A stretch of 64,000 nt of DNA from Roseateles_B flavus (lineage in GTDB: Bacteria > Pseudomonadota > Gammaproteobacteria > Burkholderiales > Burkholderiaceae_C), in contig NZ_JBDPZC010000008.1 of assembly GCF_039872765.1 (NCBI RefSeq), positions 62,001 through 126,000 on the forward strand, in the 5' to 3' direction. This document shows positions 46,601 to 54,477 of this stretch, piece by piece. The translations under genes and the position numbers were made by a program. The notes beneath the pieces were generated by a model. That model made no database searches. It saw only the letters and a program-made list of their open reading frames with translations, and was not told the DNA's origin. The first letter of the stretch is position 1, and every line of letters begins with the position of its first letter.

Positions 46601-46842
46601 TGCAGCTTCTCGCCTTCATGGGCGCGGGCGACCTGGCGTTCATTGAGCAGCCACAGGCCCTGCAGCAGCCAGGTGCACAGCAGGCCCAGGCACAGCCACA
46701 GCCAGGCATGCCAGGGCCTGAAGCGTGTGCTGCCCGACCCTTCAGCCGACAGGGCCGCGTCCGCGGGCGCCAGCCGGTCGGCCGAGATCGCAGCGGAGGA
46801 AGGGGGGGACTGCATGACCATGGCGCAAAGACTCGCCACCAT
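43639..46842 (-). CDS. dCache-PAS-PAS-GGDEF-EAL c-di-GMP protein
   Basis: This encodes up to 1067 residues. A membrane helix (46-66), a periplasmic double-Cache-like sensor (about 75-320; DVSDRPYVRQSRRHPQEGLLHVTPPF) and a second helix (328-348) precede a PAS fold with a PAC segment (375-490; LHPDDRPVVQEQL... MVGTHMDIS). A second PAS follows (500-620). GGDEF is intact at 707-711 with an RxxD inhibitory site (RSED). EAL is at 838-840 with LEITESALVENVE, DDFGTGYSSL and EGVET. Both catalytic halves look active. The start is uncertain: 46842, 46821 and 46815 are in frame and none has a clear ribosome binding site. Confidence 0.92.
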   Translation of the reverse strand: MVASLCAMVMQSPPSSAAISADRLAPADAALSAEGSGSTRFRPWHAWLWLCLGLLCTWLLQGLWLLNERQVARAHEGEKLQSLVQTLDGIVSQQLIAIQAALQTVDAEYPRWRPAHKQADGESMLQTLTRAMPGVRLLLVVDAGGRVQVSSMPELLGRDVSDRPYVRQSRRHPQEGLLHVTPPFQTLLDDRSVALARTLHDAEGHYQGVIVASLDPDYFSLVLATVQPSEDTWAAIAHESGAMFAVQPHVEDWISRNVLDQPGSVLEHHLRGGLPASLHLQQSRLSHDLRLVAARTVSPEGLWLDQRLYVAVGRSMRSVEGFWRRQLYSAVLAGAALGLLSTLGLFFYQRRRRLVELQRRQQRRSERDSAARTALALEGAALGLWDWNLVSGETRFDRRWCAMLGYSPHEIEDHVRAWEDRLHPDDRPVVQEQLQRYLSGALSQYTQDYRLRHRDGHWVWIHANGRIMARDAERRPTRMVGTHMDISAAKRAEAQLQAHAQHTQAILDNMVDGMITMDAKGRIDAINPAACRMFGYSAEELVGQRVELLMPEAERPHHAGHVRRYLDTQVPHVIGIGRDVNGRRKDGSIFPMSLAVSEILQDGEPLFIGLTRDITERKKAEAEIEQLAFYDSLTGLPNRRLLLDRLNQALAINRRNHRHGAVLFIDLDNFKALNDTLGHGMGDRVLVGVARRLQAALRSEDTIARWGGDEFVVVLHDLGQNAEVAGLHAEAAAEKLLRVLGQPHQLDGHQHHSTPSIGIVIWGGDTGSSEDLLKHADHAMYQAKAAGRNRLCFFDPATQAAMAELTALEADLRQAIDCQQLELFYQAQVDDRGRIVGAEALLRWNHPVLGWVSPARFIPLAEHTGLIAQLGEWVLQQACAQLGLWAREPHMAGLTLAVNVSAHQFRQKGFLGFMQQLLARSGAPTDKLKLEITESALVENVEQVIALMVALRSLGLHFSLDDFGTGYSSLAYLKRLPLDQLKIDQSFVRDLVTEPNAMAIARAVIQLGESLGLDVIAEGVETDAQRQALQQQGCHAFQGYLYARPLALQDFQALVQGWPAGTPRAGG

Positions 46843-46940
46843 AGCGAGCGCCAGGTGGCCGAGGCTTGATGTTGGTCAATTTCCACCTCCACCGCCGCTT
46901 CGTCAACGGTGGAGGCGTGATGTGCTGCCCGCGCAGCGGC

Positions 46941-48416
46941 TCAGGGGTGGGCGGCCATCACCTGGGCCACGGCGGCCGTCAGGCGCTTGCCATAGGGCAC
47001 GTGCAGGAACTCGTTGGGGCCGTGCGCATTGCTCTTGGGGCCGAGCACGCCGCAGACCATCATCTGGGCCTTGGGGAAGCCCTTCTGCAGCATGCCCATC
47101 AGCGGGATGGTGCCGCCCTGGCCGATGTAGCCGACCTCGGTGTCGAAGTGGCGCAGGCTGGCCTCCGCCACGGCCTTGGACAGCCAGGGCTGCAGGTCCG
47201 GCGTGTTCCAGCCCGTGGCACCGTAGGCGCCGGCGCGCCCGTCCGGCACGAAGCTGACCCGGGCGTTGTAGGGCGCGTTGTCTTCCAGCAGGGCCTTGAG
47301 CTTCAGTGCGGCCTCGTTGCCGTCGATCAGCGGCGGCAGGCGCAGCGAGAGCTTGAAGGCGGTGAAGGGGCGCAGCACATTGCCGGCATTGCTGATGGGC
47401 GGCATGCCGTCCACGCCGGTCACCGACAGCGTCGGGCGCCAGGTGCGGTTGAGCAGTACCTCCAGCGGCTCCGTGGTGACGGGCAGCACCGGGCCGCCGT
47501 CCGCGCCGCAGGCCCAGGGCATGCGCTTGTAGACCTCGGCGCCGAGGATGTCGGCCGTGGTCTGGGCCTGCGCGATGCGGTCGGCGGGGATGTCGCAATG
47601 GAAGTCGGCCGGCAGCAGGTGGCCGGTCTTGGCGTCTTCCAGGCGGTCCAGCAGCTGGCGCATGATGCGGAAGCTGCTGGGCGCCACGCCGGAGTTGTCA
47701 CCGCTGTGGATGCCCTCGGTGAGCACCTCCACCTTCAGCGTGCCGGTCACGTTGCCGCGCAGGCTGGTGGTGAGCCAGAGGCGGTCGTAGTCGCCGGCGC
47801 CGCTGTCCAGGCAGACCACCAGGCTGACGTTGCCCAGGCGTTCCTTGAGCAGGTCGATGTAGGCGGGGAGGTCGTAGGAGCCGGACTCCTCGCAGGTCTC
47901 GATCAGGCCCACGCAGCGCGGGCGCGGGATGCCCTGTCGGTCCAGGGCCATGATGGCGGTCAGCGAGGCGTAGATGGCATAGCCATCATCGGCGCCGCCG
48001 CGGCCGTAGAGCTTGCCGTCCTCATACTTGGGCGTCCAGGGGCCGAGGTCGGAGCGCCAGCCGCTGAACTCGGGCTGCTTGTCCAGGTGGCCGTACAGCA
48101 GCACGGTGTCCTCGCAGCCCGCCTTGGTGGCCGGCACCTCGAAAAAGATCACCGGCGTGCGGTCGGGAATGCGGATGACCTCCAGCTTGAGCCCCGCCAC
48201 CTTCTTGCTCTCCACCCAGCTCGCGGCATTGCGCAGCACGGCCTCGATATGGCCGTGGGCCGCCCAGTCCGCATCGAACATGGGGCTCTTGGCCGGAATG
48301 GCGATGTAGTCGGTCAGGGCAGGAACGATTTCCTCGTCCCAGACCTGGGCGGCAAACTGCCCCAGGCTGCTGGCTTCGTCGGCCTGCAGGGGCAGGTGGG
48401 GGTCACGTGCGTTCAT
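46941..48416 (-). CDS. M20-family metallopeptidase
   Basis: This encodes 491 residues. Two-zinc peptidase motifs are visible: LLYGHLDKQPE (first His and Asp), GRGGADDGYAIYASL (bridging Asp), LIETCEESGS (catalytic Glu-Glu), VVCLDSGAGDYDRL, and the late LGPKSNAHGPNEFLHV (His ligand). The insert around residues 210-380 is the dimerisation domain. It resembles cytosolic dipeptidase/acetylornithine-deacetylase relatives of the CNDP type. There is no signal peptide, so it is probably a cytoplasmic peptidase in peptide turnover. Confidence 0.94.
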   Translation of the reverse strand: MNARDPHLPLQADEASSLGQFAAQVWDEEIVPALTDYIAIPAKSPMFDADWAAHGHIEAVLRNAASWVESKKVAGLKLEVIRIPDRTPVIFFEVPATKAGCEDTVLLYGHLDKQPEFSGWRSDLGPWTPKYEDGKLYGRGGADDGYAIYASLTAIMALDRQGIPRPRCVGLIETCEESGSYDLPAYIDLLKERLGNVSLVVCLDSGAGDYDRLWLTTSLRGNVTGTLKVEVLTEGIHSGDNSGVAPSSFRIMRQLLDRLEDAKTGHLLPADFHCDIPADRIAQAQTTADILGAEVYKRMPWACGADGGPVLPVTTEPLEVLLNRTWRPTLSVTGVDGMPPISNAGNVLRPFTAFKLSLRLPPLIDGNEAALKLKALLEDNAPYNARVSFVPDGRAGAYGATGWNTPDLQPWLSKAVAEASLRHFDTEVGYIGQGGTIPLMGMLQKGFPKAQMMVCGVLGPKSNAHGPNEFLHVPYGKRLTAAVAQVMAAHP

Positions 48417-48742
48417 GGCGGTCTCCTGGCGGCGGGTGGCCGCGAAAGTCGAATTTTAGGAGGAGGGCCGCAGACCTGACTTCGGGCATGGGCGCAGAAC
48501 AGCCCACCTCGCTAGTGATCCCGCGTCGACGAGGCCTGAGGGGATCATGATGCCGAGGCCTACCAACCAGGCTGCGGGCCGGGCTGGGCAGGCGTCGGCG
48601 GCGGGCACTCGCTGGTATCGCCGCCAGAGACCTCGTCTATTTGCGCGTCGGTCAACTCAATCGGCTGGGGCGCCGATGGCACCGCCTTCGAATCAGGGCC
48701 GAGATGATCGTGCTGAGTTTGCAATGGCCGCTCCTGCGAAAG
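48417..48742. other. Intergenic region without a recognised feature
   Basis: These 326 bases lie upstream of the M20 peptidase gene and downstream of the luxR-type gene, both on the minus strand. Several short open frames exist, but none has a ribosome binding site or recognisable protein. GC content falls toward the luxR side, suggesting the edge of an acquired segment. The peptidase promoter must lie here. Confidence 0.4.
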
Positions 48743-49450
48743 TCAACAAATGATGCCCAGCCTCAGTGCTTTGAGCGCAGCTTGATACTCGTTTTCGCAT
48801 TGAAGTTCATGAGCAAGCTCCTTCAGCCGCATTTTCAGCGAGTCCTCGCTGATGCAAAGCAATGTGGCAATTTCTTCGGCTGACTTGCCGTCAAGTGTCC
48901 AACTCAGGACGCCAACGTCCTGGACTGAAAGGGGAGCTAAAGCCAAGTCGTCGGGTGGCAGGAACAAGCGGAATGCCGTATCGAGCGCGTGGGCCGCGAA
49001 GAGCTGCAACCGAGGAAGCGCATACGCGACATGTCTGGTGTCTGATTCGAGATCACGGTCTGTGTGCACGCACAGCGCGAAGTGACGGCCACCCCTCATA
49101 TGCGAGCTGACGCTGAGCCCGGATCGCAGACCGTATGCCGAAACCAAATCGTAAATCTCCATGACGCCTTGCGAGCGGTAGTTCTGTGCTCCCCAGGCGA
49201 TGGGTATGCTGCTTGTCTTGCAGTGCTGCATGACGGGGTCGCGCTTCCAGTAGCTTGGGTCGATGGCATTCCAGTCCGGGTTGCCGATGTTGTCCACGCA
49301 GATGAACTCAGTGGTCCCGTCGTCATGATCCACAACCGTCAAGGCATCAACGGTCCTAAATCCCAAGTTCTGCGCAAAACGTGCGATCTCCGCCCGGAAT
49401 TCGCTTTCACTTTGTGCAGCCAAAACGCCTAGATGGTCGGTGTGCAACAT
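48743..49450 (-). CDS. LuxR-family autoinducer-binding regulator (solo)
   Basis: This encodes 235 residues from ATG 49450. The N-terminal autoinducer-binding domain keeps family positions: NPDWNAIDPSYWKRDPVMQHC (Trp, Tyr, Asp-Pro) and SIPIAWG (Trp-Gly). The C-terminal helix-turn-helix is LSWTLDGKSAEEIATLLCISEDSLKMRLKELAHELQCENEYQAALKALRLGII, where the usual 'TxRExEvL' start is changed to SVQDVGVL. No luxI-type synthase is visible in the window, so it is a LuxR solo that may answer exogenous signals. GC is lower than in the surroundings. A start at 49513 would add 21 residues. Confidence 0.9.
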   Translation of the reverse strand: MLHTDHLGVLAAQSESEFRAEIARFAQNLGFRTVDALTVVDHDDGTTEFICVDNIGNPDWNAIDPSYWKRDPVMQHCKTSSIPIAWGAQNYRSQGVMEIYDLVSAYGLRSGLSVSSHMRGGRHFALCVHTDRDLESDTRHVAYALPRLQLFAAHALDTAFRLFLPPDDLALAPLSVQDVGVLSWTLDGKSAEEIATLLCISEDSLKMRLKELAHELQCENEYQAALKALRLGIIC

Positions 49451-49580
49451 GAATGCAGCCCTGGTCAATTCGCAGGGATTGTGCGTCGGCGAATGCCCCA
49501 GGAGATCTGTCACGTTTGGCAGTAGTCACGCGCAGCAACGCCAGGGAGACTCGCGGCCAGACTGGGATTGACGCAGCTCC

Positions 49581-50003
49581 ATGCAGCCTCTCTTGCACGT
49601 ATCGCCGACCTTGATGAACTGGACCTCCAAGTCCTGGCCGGCGGTCCTGTGGTCGGTCGGGAGCAAGTCGGTACTGAAGTTCGCGCACGTCAGGACCACG
49701 CGGCTGACGAGCGTGGAGCAGCGCTCGGGCTGCGCAGCCTACGGCCACACCCTCTGGGCCTGCGTCAACAGCGCGGATGCCATCGGCCTGGGCTGGGACT
49801 GGGCGCTGCTGGACTATCCGCCGAACTGCCTGCTCGTGGCTGACGCCATGTCGGTTGCCAGCAACCTGAGGTTTGTCGACGAGGCCATGGAGCGCTACCT
49901 CAGCGCGCATCGCTCGGCGGCCCATCTGAACCGGCTGGTGGCCGCGCTGAACTGGCATGCCGAGGTGGCTCGGCAGGCAGGGCTTGCGCTGGATGCCTCG
50001 TGA
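49581..50003 (+). CDS. Hypothetical protein with conserved-looking C-terminal half
   Basis: This encodes 140 residues. The N-terminal part is nondescript. The C-terminal part (ACVNSADAIGLGWDWALLDYPPNCLLVADAMSVASNLRFVDEAMERYL... LNRLVAALNWHAEVARQAG) looks like a structured, conserved hypothetical domain common beside other genes in this order. That is an impression and was not searched. The start at 49581 is tentative; no clear ribosome binding site precedes it. It is divergent from the luxR-type gene and convergent with the hydrolase. Confidence 0.5.
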   Translation: MQPLLHVSPTLMNWTSKSWPAVLWSVGSKSVLKFAHVRTTRLTSVEQRSGCAAYGHTLWACVNSADAIGLGWDWALLDYPPNCLLVADAMSVASNLRFVDEAMERYLSAHRSAAHLNRLVAALNWHAEVARQAGLALDAS

Positions 50004-50015
50004 GAGGTGCGGCGC

Positions 50016-50870
50016 CTAGCGCTGCTCCAGCCAGACCCGCAACCTCTCGAAGACCTGCTGCTGCTCCGGCTCGTTGAAGATCTCGTGGAAGAGCTTCTCG
50101 AAGCACTGGCTCTGCACCACGGCCTTGGGGGCGCTGGCGGCGAAGCGGCTGGAGCCGGAGGGGGAGACGCAGCGGTCGGCACCGGCCCACATCAGCAGGG
50201 TGGGCAGGGTCCAGTCGGCAGCGCGGGCCAGCACGGCCTCGCCGCCGCGGGAGATCATGGCGGCCAGGGTGGGCGTGATGCGGTTGTGCACCAGCGGGTC
50301 CTGCTGATAGGCGCTGACCACGTCCTGGCTGCGCGAGATCCACGCCGGCTTGAGGCCGTTGCCCACGGCCAGGTGCGGCACCAGGGGCAGGGTGGCGGCT
50401 AGCAGGCCGCGCTGGAAGGCGCTCGTGTCCACGGCCAGGGCCGGGGAGCTGAGGACCAGGCCGTCCAGGGGGCGGAACCAGGGCGGGGGCGAGCCGGCGC
50501 CGGGCAGGCCCCCGGCCGCGAAGCGCGCGGCGATCAGGCCGCCCATGCTGTGGCCCAGCATGATCAGCGGGCCGGCGCCCAGGGTGGCATCGGCCCGTAC
50601 TTCGTCGATCACCAGGGCCAGGTCTTGCTCGAAGCGGCGGTCGTGGGGCAGGTCGCCGCGGGCGCCGCCGGAGGCGCCATGCCCGCGCTGGTCATGGCCG
50701 ACCACATGCCAGCCCCAGTGGTTCAGATGGGCGGCCACGTGCTCGTAGCGGCCCACATGCTCGCCCAGGCCGTGAACAATCAGTACCGTGCCTCGGGCCG
50801 GCCCCATGCCGGTCTTGTTCCATTGCCGCCAGTGCAGGGGCACGCCATCGTCAGTCTTCAGGGTTCGCAT
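50016..50870 (-). CDS. Alpha/beta hydrolase, monoacylglycerol lipase-like
   Basis: This encodes 284 residues starting at 50870 (MRTLKTDDGVPLHWRQW). The fold motifs are VLIVHGLGEHVGRYEHVA (oxyanion region), GHDQRGHGASGG, nucleophile elbow MLGHSMGGLIAARF, acid region WAGADRCVSPSGS, and His in EKLFHEIFNEPEQ. This is the serine aminopeptidase S33/Hydrolase_4 group that includes monoacylglycerol lipases (PldB-like). It has no signal peptide. It probably hydrolyses lysophospholipid or monoglyceride esters in the cytoplasm. Confidence 0.92.
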   Translation of the reverse strand: MRTLKTDDGVPLHWRQWNKTGMGPARGTVLIVHGLGEHVGRYEHVAAHLNHWGWHVVGHDQRGHGASGGARGDLPHDRRFEQDLALVIDEVRADATLGAGPLIMLGHSMGGLIAARFAAGGLPGAGSPPPWFRPLDGLVLSSPALAVDTSAFQRGLLAATLPLVPHLAVGNGLKPAWISRSQDVVSAYQQDPLVHNRITPTLAAMISRGGEAVLARAADWTLPTLLMWAGADRCVSPSGSSRFAASAPKAVVQSQCFEKLFHEIFNEPEQQQVFERLRVWLEQR

Positions 50871-51033
50871 GCGGCGCAGTGTAGGCAGGGCCGGCGGCGG
50901 CTCTCCCTGGGGCAAGCCCTGGGAAGCGTGCGCTTTGACCTAGGGGCAGCTCTCCATCTTGTCACCTGCGCGATGGCCGAACGCCCCGGCGGCGCTAGGC
51001 TTGGCGGCTTCATCGAGCATGCAAGGATCCCCC

Positions 51034-51882
51034 ATGAGCGCAGCCCACTACTTCGACCTGGACCTGCAGGAGGGCGGCGTGGCCCTGCTGACCCTCAACC
51101 AGCCCGAGCGCATGAACACCATGGCGCCGGACTTCTTCCCTGCCCTGCGTGACGCCGTGCAGCGCCTGCATGACGAAGGCCAGGCCCGCGTGCTGGTGAT
51201 CGCATCCACCGGCAAGCACTTCAGCGCCGGCATGGCCTTGCAGACCTTCGCGGGCCAGGGAGGCCTGCTGGATACGGGCGATGCCCGCGCACGGCTCTCC
51301 TTCCAGGATTCCCTGCGCCGCCTGATGGCCTGTTTCACGGTGCTGGACGAGGCGCGCTTCCCGGTGATCTGCGCGGTGCAGGGCGGCTGCATCGGCGGCG
51401 CCTTCGACCTGGCGGCGGCCTGCGACATCCGCCTGTGCAGCGCCGACGCCTTCTTCAGCATCCAGGAGACCACCATCGGCATGGCGGCCGACCTGGGCAT
51501 CCTGCAGCGCCTGCAGGGCCTGATCCCGGCCGGCATGGCCCGCCAGATGGCCTACACCGGCGAGCGCCTGGGCGCCGAGCGCGCGCTGCAGCTGGGCCTG
51601 GTCAACGCCATCGCGCCGGATGCGGCCGCGCTGCTTGAGCAGGCCCTGGCCCTGGCGCGGCAGATCGCGCTGAAGTCGCCCCTGGCCATCGCCGGCAGCA
51701 AGCTGGCGCTGAACCATGCGCGGGACCACGGCGTGGCCGCTTCGCTGCAGCAGATGAGCCTGCTGCAGAGCGCCCTCTTCGACACCGGCGAAATGGGCCG
51801 CGCCATCATGGCCTGGCAGGCCAAGCGCGAGGACGCGGGCTTCGAGGCCCTGAAGCCGGTGGCGCCGCTGCCGCAGGGCTGA
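51034..51882 (+). CDS. Enoyl-CoA hydratase/isomerase family, ECH1-like dienoyl-CoA isomerase
   Basis: This encodes 282 residues of crotonase fold. The oxyanion segments are KHFSAGMAL and QGGCIGGAFDLAAACDIR. In the active-site stretch SIQETTIGMAADLGILQRL, the Glu and the Asp match the Glu/Asp pair of delta3,5-delta2,4-dienoyl-CoA isomerase (ECH1), not the two Glu of hydratases. It would isomerise dienoyl-CoA intermediates from unsaturated fatty acids in beta-oxidation. ATG 51034 is chosen; the upstream region has aagga about 9 bases away. Confidence 0.9.
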   Translation: MSAAHYFDLDLQEGGVALLTLNQPERMNTMAPDFFPALRDAVQRLHDEGQARVLVIASTGKHFSAGMALQTFAGQGGLLDTGDARARLSFQDSLRRLMACFTVLDEARFPVICAVQGGCIGGAFDLAAACDIRLCSADAFFSIQETTIGMAADLGILQRLQGLIPAGMARQMAYTGERLGAERALQLGLVNAIAPDAAALLEQALALARQIALKSPLAIAGSKLALNHARDHGVAASLQQMSLLQSALFDTGEMGRAIMAWQAKREDAGFEALKPVAPLPQG

Positions 51883-51901
51883 GCGCGTTCGGCGAGGCCC
51901 T

Positions 51902-52654
51902 TCAGCCGGCGCGGCCCAGGCGGTCCAGCGCCGCCTCGGCCGCCGCGATGGCGTGGCGGTTGTAGTCCCGCGCATGGGCGCTGCTGAGGCGCGCGTCCTT
52001 CAGCACCTGCTCCAGCACGGGCCGTGCCTCGGCCTTGCGATCCTGGGCCAGCAGGAACTGGCCCCAGGCGCTGTGGGTCTCCAGGCCGCTGTGCGTGCGC
52101 AGGGCGACCTCGAAGGCGGCCTCGGCTTCCTCGGGATGCACGACCGCCAGCAGCCGGGCCATCAGCAGCGCGAGCTCGCCGCTGTAGCGTTCGGGCTGGT
52201 CGGCGAACAGCCGGCGCAGGCTGGCCACGGCCGCGGCCTCCTGGCCCGCGGCGGCCTGGCAGCGCGCCAGTCCGCCCAGCGCGGCGGCGTCATGGGCGAA
52301 CACACCCTGGGCGCAGGCCTGGAAATGGGGGAGGGCCTCCGCCGCCTGGTCCGCCTCCAGCAGGGCCTGGGCCAGGCGCAGGCGGTTGCCCATGCTGGGC
52401 GTCTGCTCCAGGGCCAGGCGCGCTTCGCGCAGCTCCCGCTGGGGATCGATGATCTGCCGCAGCGCGGCGCCGGCCTGGCGTCCCAGGCGGCTGTGGCGCT
52501 GCTCGGGGAGGAACTCGGCAAAGAGATAGACCAGGCTGCCCAGGAAGGGGAAGGACAGCAGCACGAACAGCCACACGGTGTTGCGGCCGGTGCGCACGGC
52601 GTGCACCGCGAAGAAGATCGCGATGGCGACGTGCAGGATGGCGAGGACAGGCAT
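51902..52654 (-). CDS. TPR-containing membrane protein
   Basis: This encodes 250 residues from ATG 52654 (gggaga upstream). Two N-terminal membrane helices (LAILHVAIAIFFAVHAV; TVWLFVLLSFPFLGSLVYLFAEFLPE) resemble a phospholipase D N-terminal (PLDc_N-like) hairpin. A cytoplasmic array of TPR-like helices follows (MGNRLRLAQALLEADQAAEALPHFQACAQ, AALGGLARCQAAAGQEAAAVASLRRLF). It is probably a scaffold or assembly factor; the partner is unknown. The annotation seen for similar Burkholderiales proteins is simply 'tetratricopeptide repeat protein'. Confidence 0.82.
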   Translation of the reverse strand: MPVLAILHVAIAIFFAVHAVRTGRNTVWLFVLLSFPFLGSLVYLFAEFLPEQRHSRLGRQAGAALRQIIDPQRELREARLALEQTPSMGNRLRLAQALLEADQAAEALPHFQACAQGVFAHDAAALGGLARCQAAAGQEAAAVASLRRLFADQPERYSGELALLMARLLAVVHPEEAEAAFEVALRTHSGLETHSAWGQFLLAQDRKAEARPVLEQVLKDARLSSAHARDYNRHAIAAAEAALDRLGRAG

Positions 52655-52885
52655 GGATTCTCCCTGGGGGCAGCCTCGTAGGGGCGCTTGGGGCGGCACT
52701 ATAGCGAGTGCGCCGCCTGCGGTCTCGCGCTGACGCCCTTCGTCCAGGTGGGCTGGGGGCCCCGTGCGGCCGCCCTTGCGAATGGCATGCGGGCCGAAGG
52801 CCCTTAGCATGGCGCAGCGCCTGCAGTCCCGCTGCGGCACCCTCACCGCACTCCGCGCCCTCCATCCCCACTGCCCACGACGCTC

Positions 52886-53524
52886 ATGCTCGGCCCAGAT
52901 CCCAGGAACCCCCACCCCATGCCCGGCTTTCCCCAGGTGTGCTTCATCAAGAACCAGGTCCGGAACCCGAACATCGAGATCGGGGACTACACCTACTACG
53001 ACGACCCCGAAGGCGCCGAGAACTTCGAACGCCAGGTGCTCTACCACTTCCCCTTCATCGGCGACCGCCTGGTGATCGGCAAGTTCTGCGCCCTGGCCCG
53101 TGGCGTCAGGTTCATCATGAACGGCGCCAACCACAAGACCTCGGGGATCTCGACCTATCCCTTCTTCATCTTCGGCCACGGCTGGGAGCGCGCGGCGCCG
53201 CAGCCCGGCGAGCTGCCGTACAAGGGCGACACGGTCATCGGGCACGACGTGTGGATCGGCTACGACGCCCTGATCATGCCGGGCGTGCGCATTGGCAACG
53301 GCGCCATCATTCCGGCGCGCTCGGTGGTCACCGGCGATGTGCCGGCGTACACCGTCTACGGCGGCAACCCGGCCCGCCTCATCCGCGAGCGCTTTGCGCC
53401 CGAGGTGGTGGCCGAGCTGGAGGCGATCGCCTGGTGGGACTGGCCCATCGAGCTGATCAGCCAGAGCCTGGAGGCCATCACGGGTGGCGACGTAGCGGCC
53501 CTGCGGGCGCGTGCGCCACGCTGA
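52886..53524 (+). CDS. Vat/CatB-type xenobiotic O-acetyltransferase
   Basis: This encodes 212 residues of left-handed beta-helix acetyltransferase. The N-terminus (MLGPDPRNPHPMPGFPQVCFIK), YYDDPEGAENFERQVLYHFPFIGDRLVIGKFC, the catalytic-His segment FIMNGANHKTSG, YPFFIFGHGWE, YKGDTVIGHDVWIGYDALIMPGV and VYGGNPARLI follow streptogramin acetyltransferases of the Vat family almost position by position. Those enzymes inactivate group A streptogramins; CatB relatives act on chloramphenicol. Whether this chromosomal copy confers resistance is unknown. It stands alone, with no mobile element around it and host-like codon use. Confidence 0.9.
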   Translation: MLGPDPRNPHPMPGFPQVCFIKNQVRNPNIEIGDYTYYDDPEGAENFERQVLYHFPFIGDRLVIGKFCALARGVRFIMNGANHKTSGISTYPFFIFGHGWERAAPQPGELPYKGDTVIGHDVWIGYDALIMPGVRIGNGAIIPARSVVTGDVPAYTVYGGNPARLIRERFAPEVVAELEAIAWWDWPIELISQSLEAITGGDVAALRARAPR

Positions 53525-53629
53525 ACGGGAGCGGGTGACCCAAGCCCTGGAGCCTGGCGCTTGCGGCCGCGACGGGCCTTCTGGCGCTGGAACTGCTCCC
53601 TGGCCCGGTTGTTCGTGCGGGCCCGCCGT

Positions 53630-54460
53630 TCACAGCCACTGCACATCCGCCTTCAGCACCTCGGCGGGGTAGTAGCGCCCCATGATCTGCTGCAGGCGGC
53701 CTTCGGCCAGGGCCTGCTCGATCAGGCGGCGCAGGCGGCGCCGGGTCTCGGCATCGAAGGTGCTGGGCGAGAGGTAGGTCCCCACCTCCGACGGCGGCAG
53801 ACCGCTCAGGCGCTGGAAGCGGAAGTCCTGGGTCGCCCGTGCCTCGCTGCTGCCGTCCTGAAGGGCGGAATGCAGCAAGGTGGGCGGCAGGATCGTGAAC
53901 TGCACGCGGCCGGCACGCAGCATCTGGCTCAGGGTCTTCAGATCAGCGACGACGTCGACGCGATGCTGCTCCTCCAGCCGGCGCAGCAGGCGTTCGTACT
54001 CGCTGCCCCAGGTGTAGCTGCGCACGACCACGGCGCGCCACGCCTTGCGGGCCACCAGGGCCTCGACGCTGGCGGGCAGGGCCTCCGTGCTGGCGCCGAA
54101 GGTGATCAGCGTGGGCGTCAGGCGCAGCATGGGCAGGAACTCGGCCTTCTGGTCCCGCTCGGCCGTGCGCGAGGCGGGCAGGAAGAGGTCGGCCTCGCCG
54201 GTCTCGAAGAACATGAGGCTCTGCCGGGGCCGGGGCACGACGGGGAAGCTGAAGCTGCAGCCCAGGGCCGGCTCCAGGCTGCGCAGCAGGTCGGGATAGA
54301 CGCCGCGCACCTGCCCGTCCGGCAGCACCTGCACATTGAAGCCGGTGGGCGCGACGGGCACGACCAGGGCGCGTTCGCAGCGGGCCCGGGCTGCCTGTGC
54401 AAAGGCCATGCCCAGCAGCGCGGGACCCAGGCCGCGCAGGAAGCCGCGTCGCGCCGGCAT
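53630..54460 (-). CDS. Periplasmic solute-binding-like protein (SBP_bac_3 type)
   Basis: This encodes 276 residues. The signal region MPARRGFLRGLGPALLGMAFAQAARA has a twin-arginine-like RRGFLRG. The mature part (ALVVPVAPTGFNVQVLPDGQVRGVYPDLLRSL... DLFLPASRTAERDQ... RVQFTILPPTLLHSAL) resembles extracellular solute-binding family 3 proteins. There is no transporter permease nearby, so it may be an orphan receptor or sensor. It overlaps no neighbour; the VOC gene upstream is separated by 17 bases. Confidence 0.82.
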   Translation of the reverse strand: MPARRGFLRGLGPALLGMAFAQAARARCERALVVPVAPTGFNVQVLPDGQVRGVYPDLLRSLEPALGCSFSFPVVPRPRQSLMFFETGEADLFLPASRTAERDQKAEFLPMLRLTPTLITFGASTEALPASVEALVARKAWRAVVVRSYTWGSEYERLLRRLEEQHRVDVVADLKTLSQMLRAGRVQFTILPPTLLHSALQDGSSEARATQDFRFQRLSGLPPSEVGTYLSPSTFDAETRRRLRRLIEQALAEGRLQQIMGRYYPAEVLKADVQWL

Positions 54461-54477
54461 CGCTGTGGCCTCGCCGC

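Noticed and set aside
42520..46869. 1449-codon plus-strand frame opposite rlmL and the GGDEF-EAL gene
   Set aside because: Its length reflects high third-position GC. The translation is low complexity and mirrors two well-supported minus-strand genes.
48547..48753. Short plus-strand open frame upstream of the M20 peptidase gene
   Set aside because: There is no ribosome binding site, no recognisable protein and poor codon pattern. It also runs into the luxR-type gene on the other strand.
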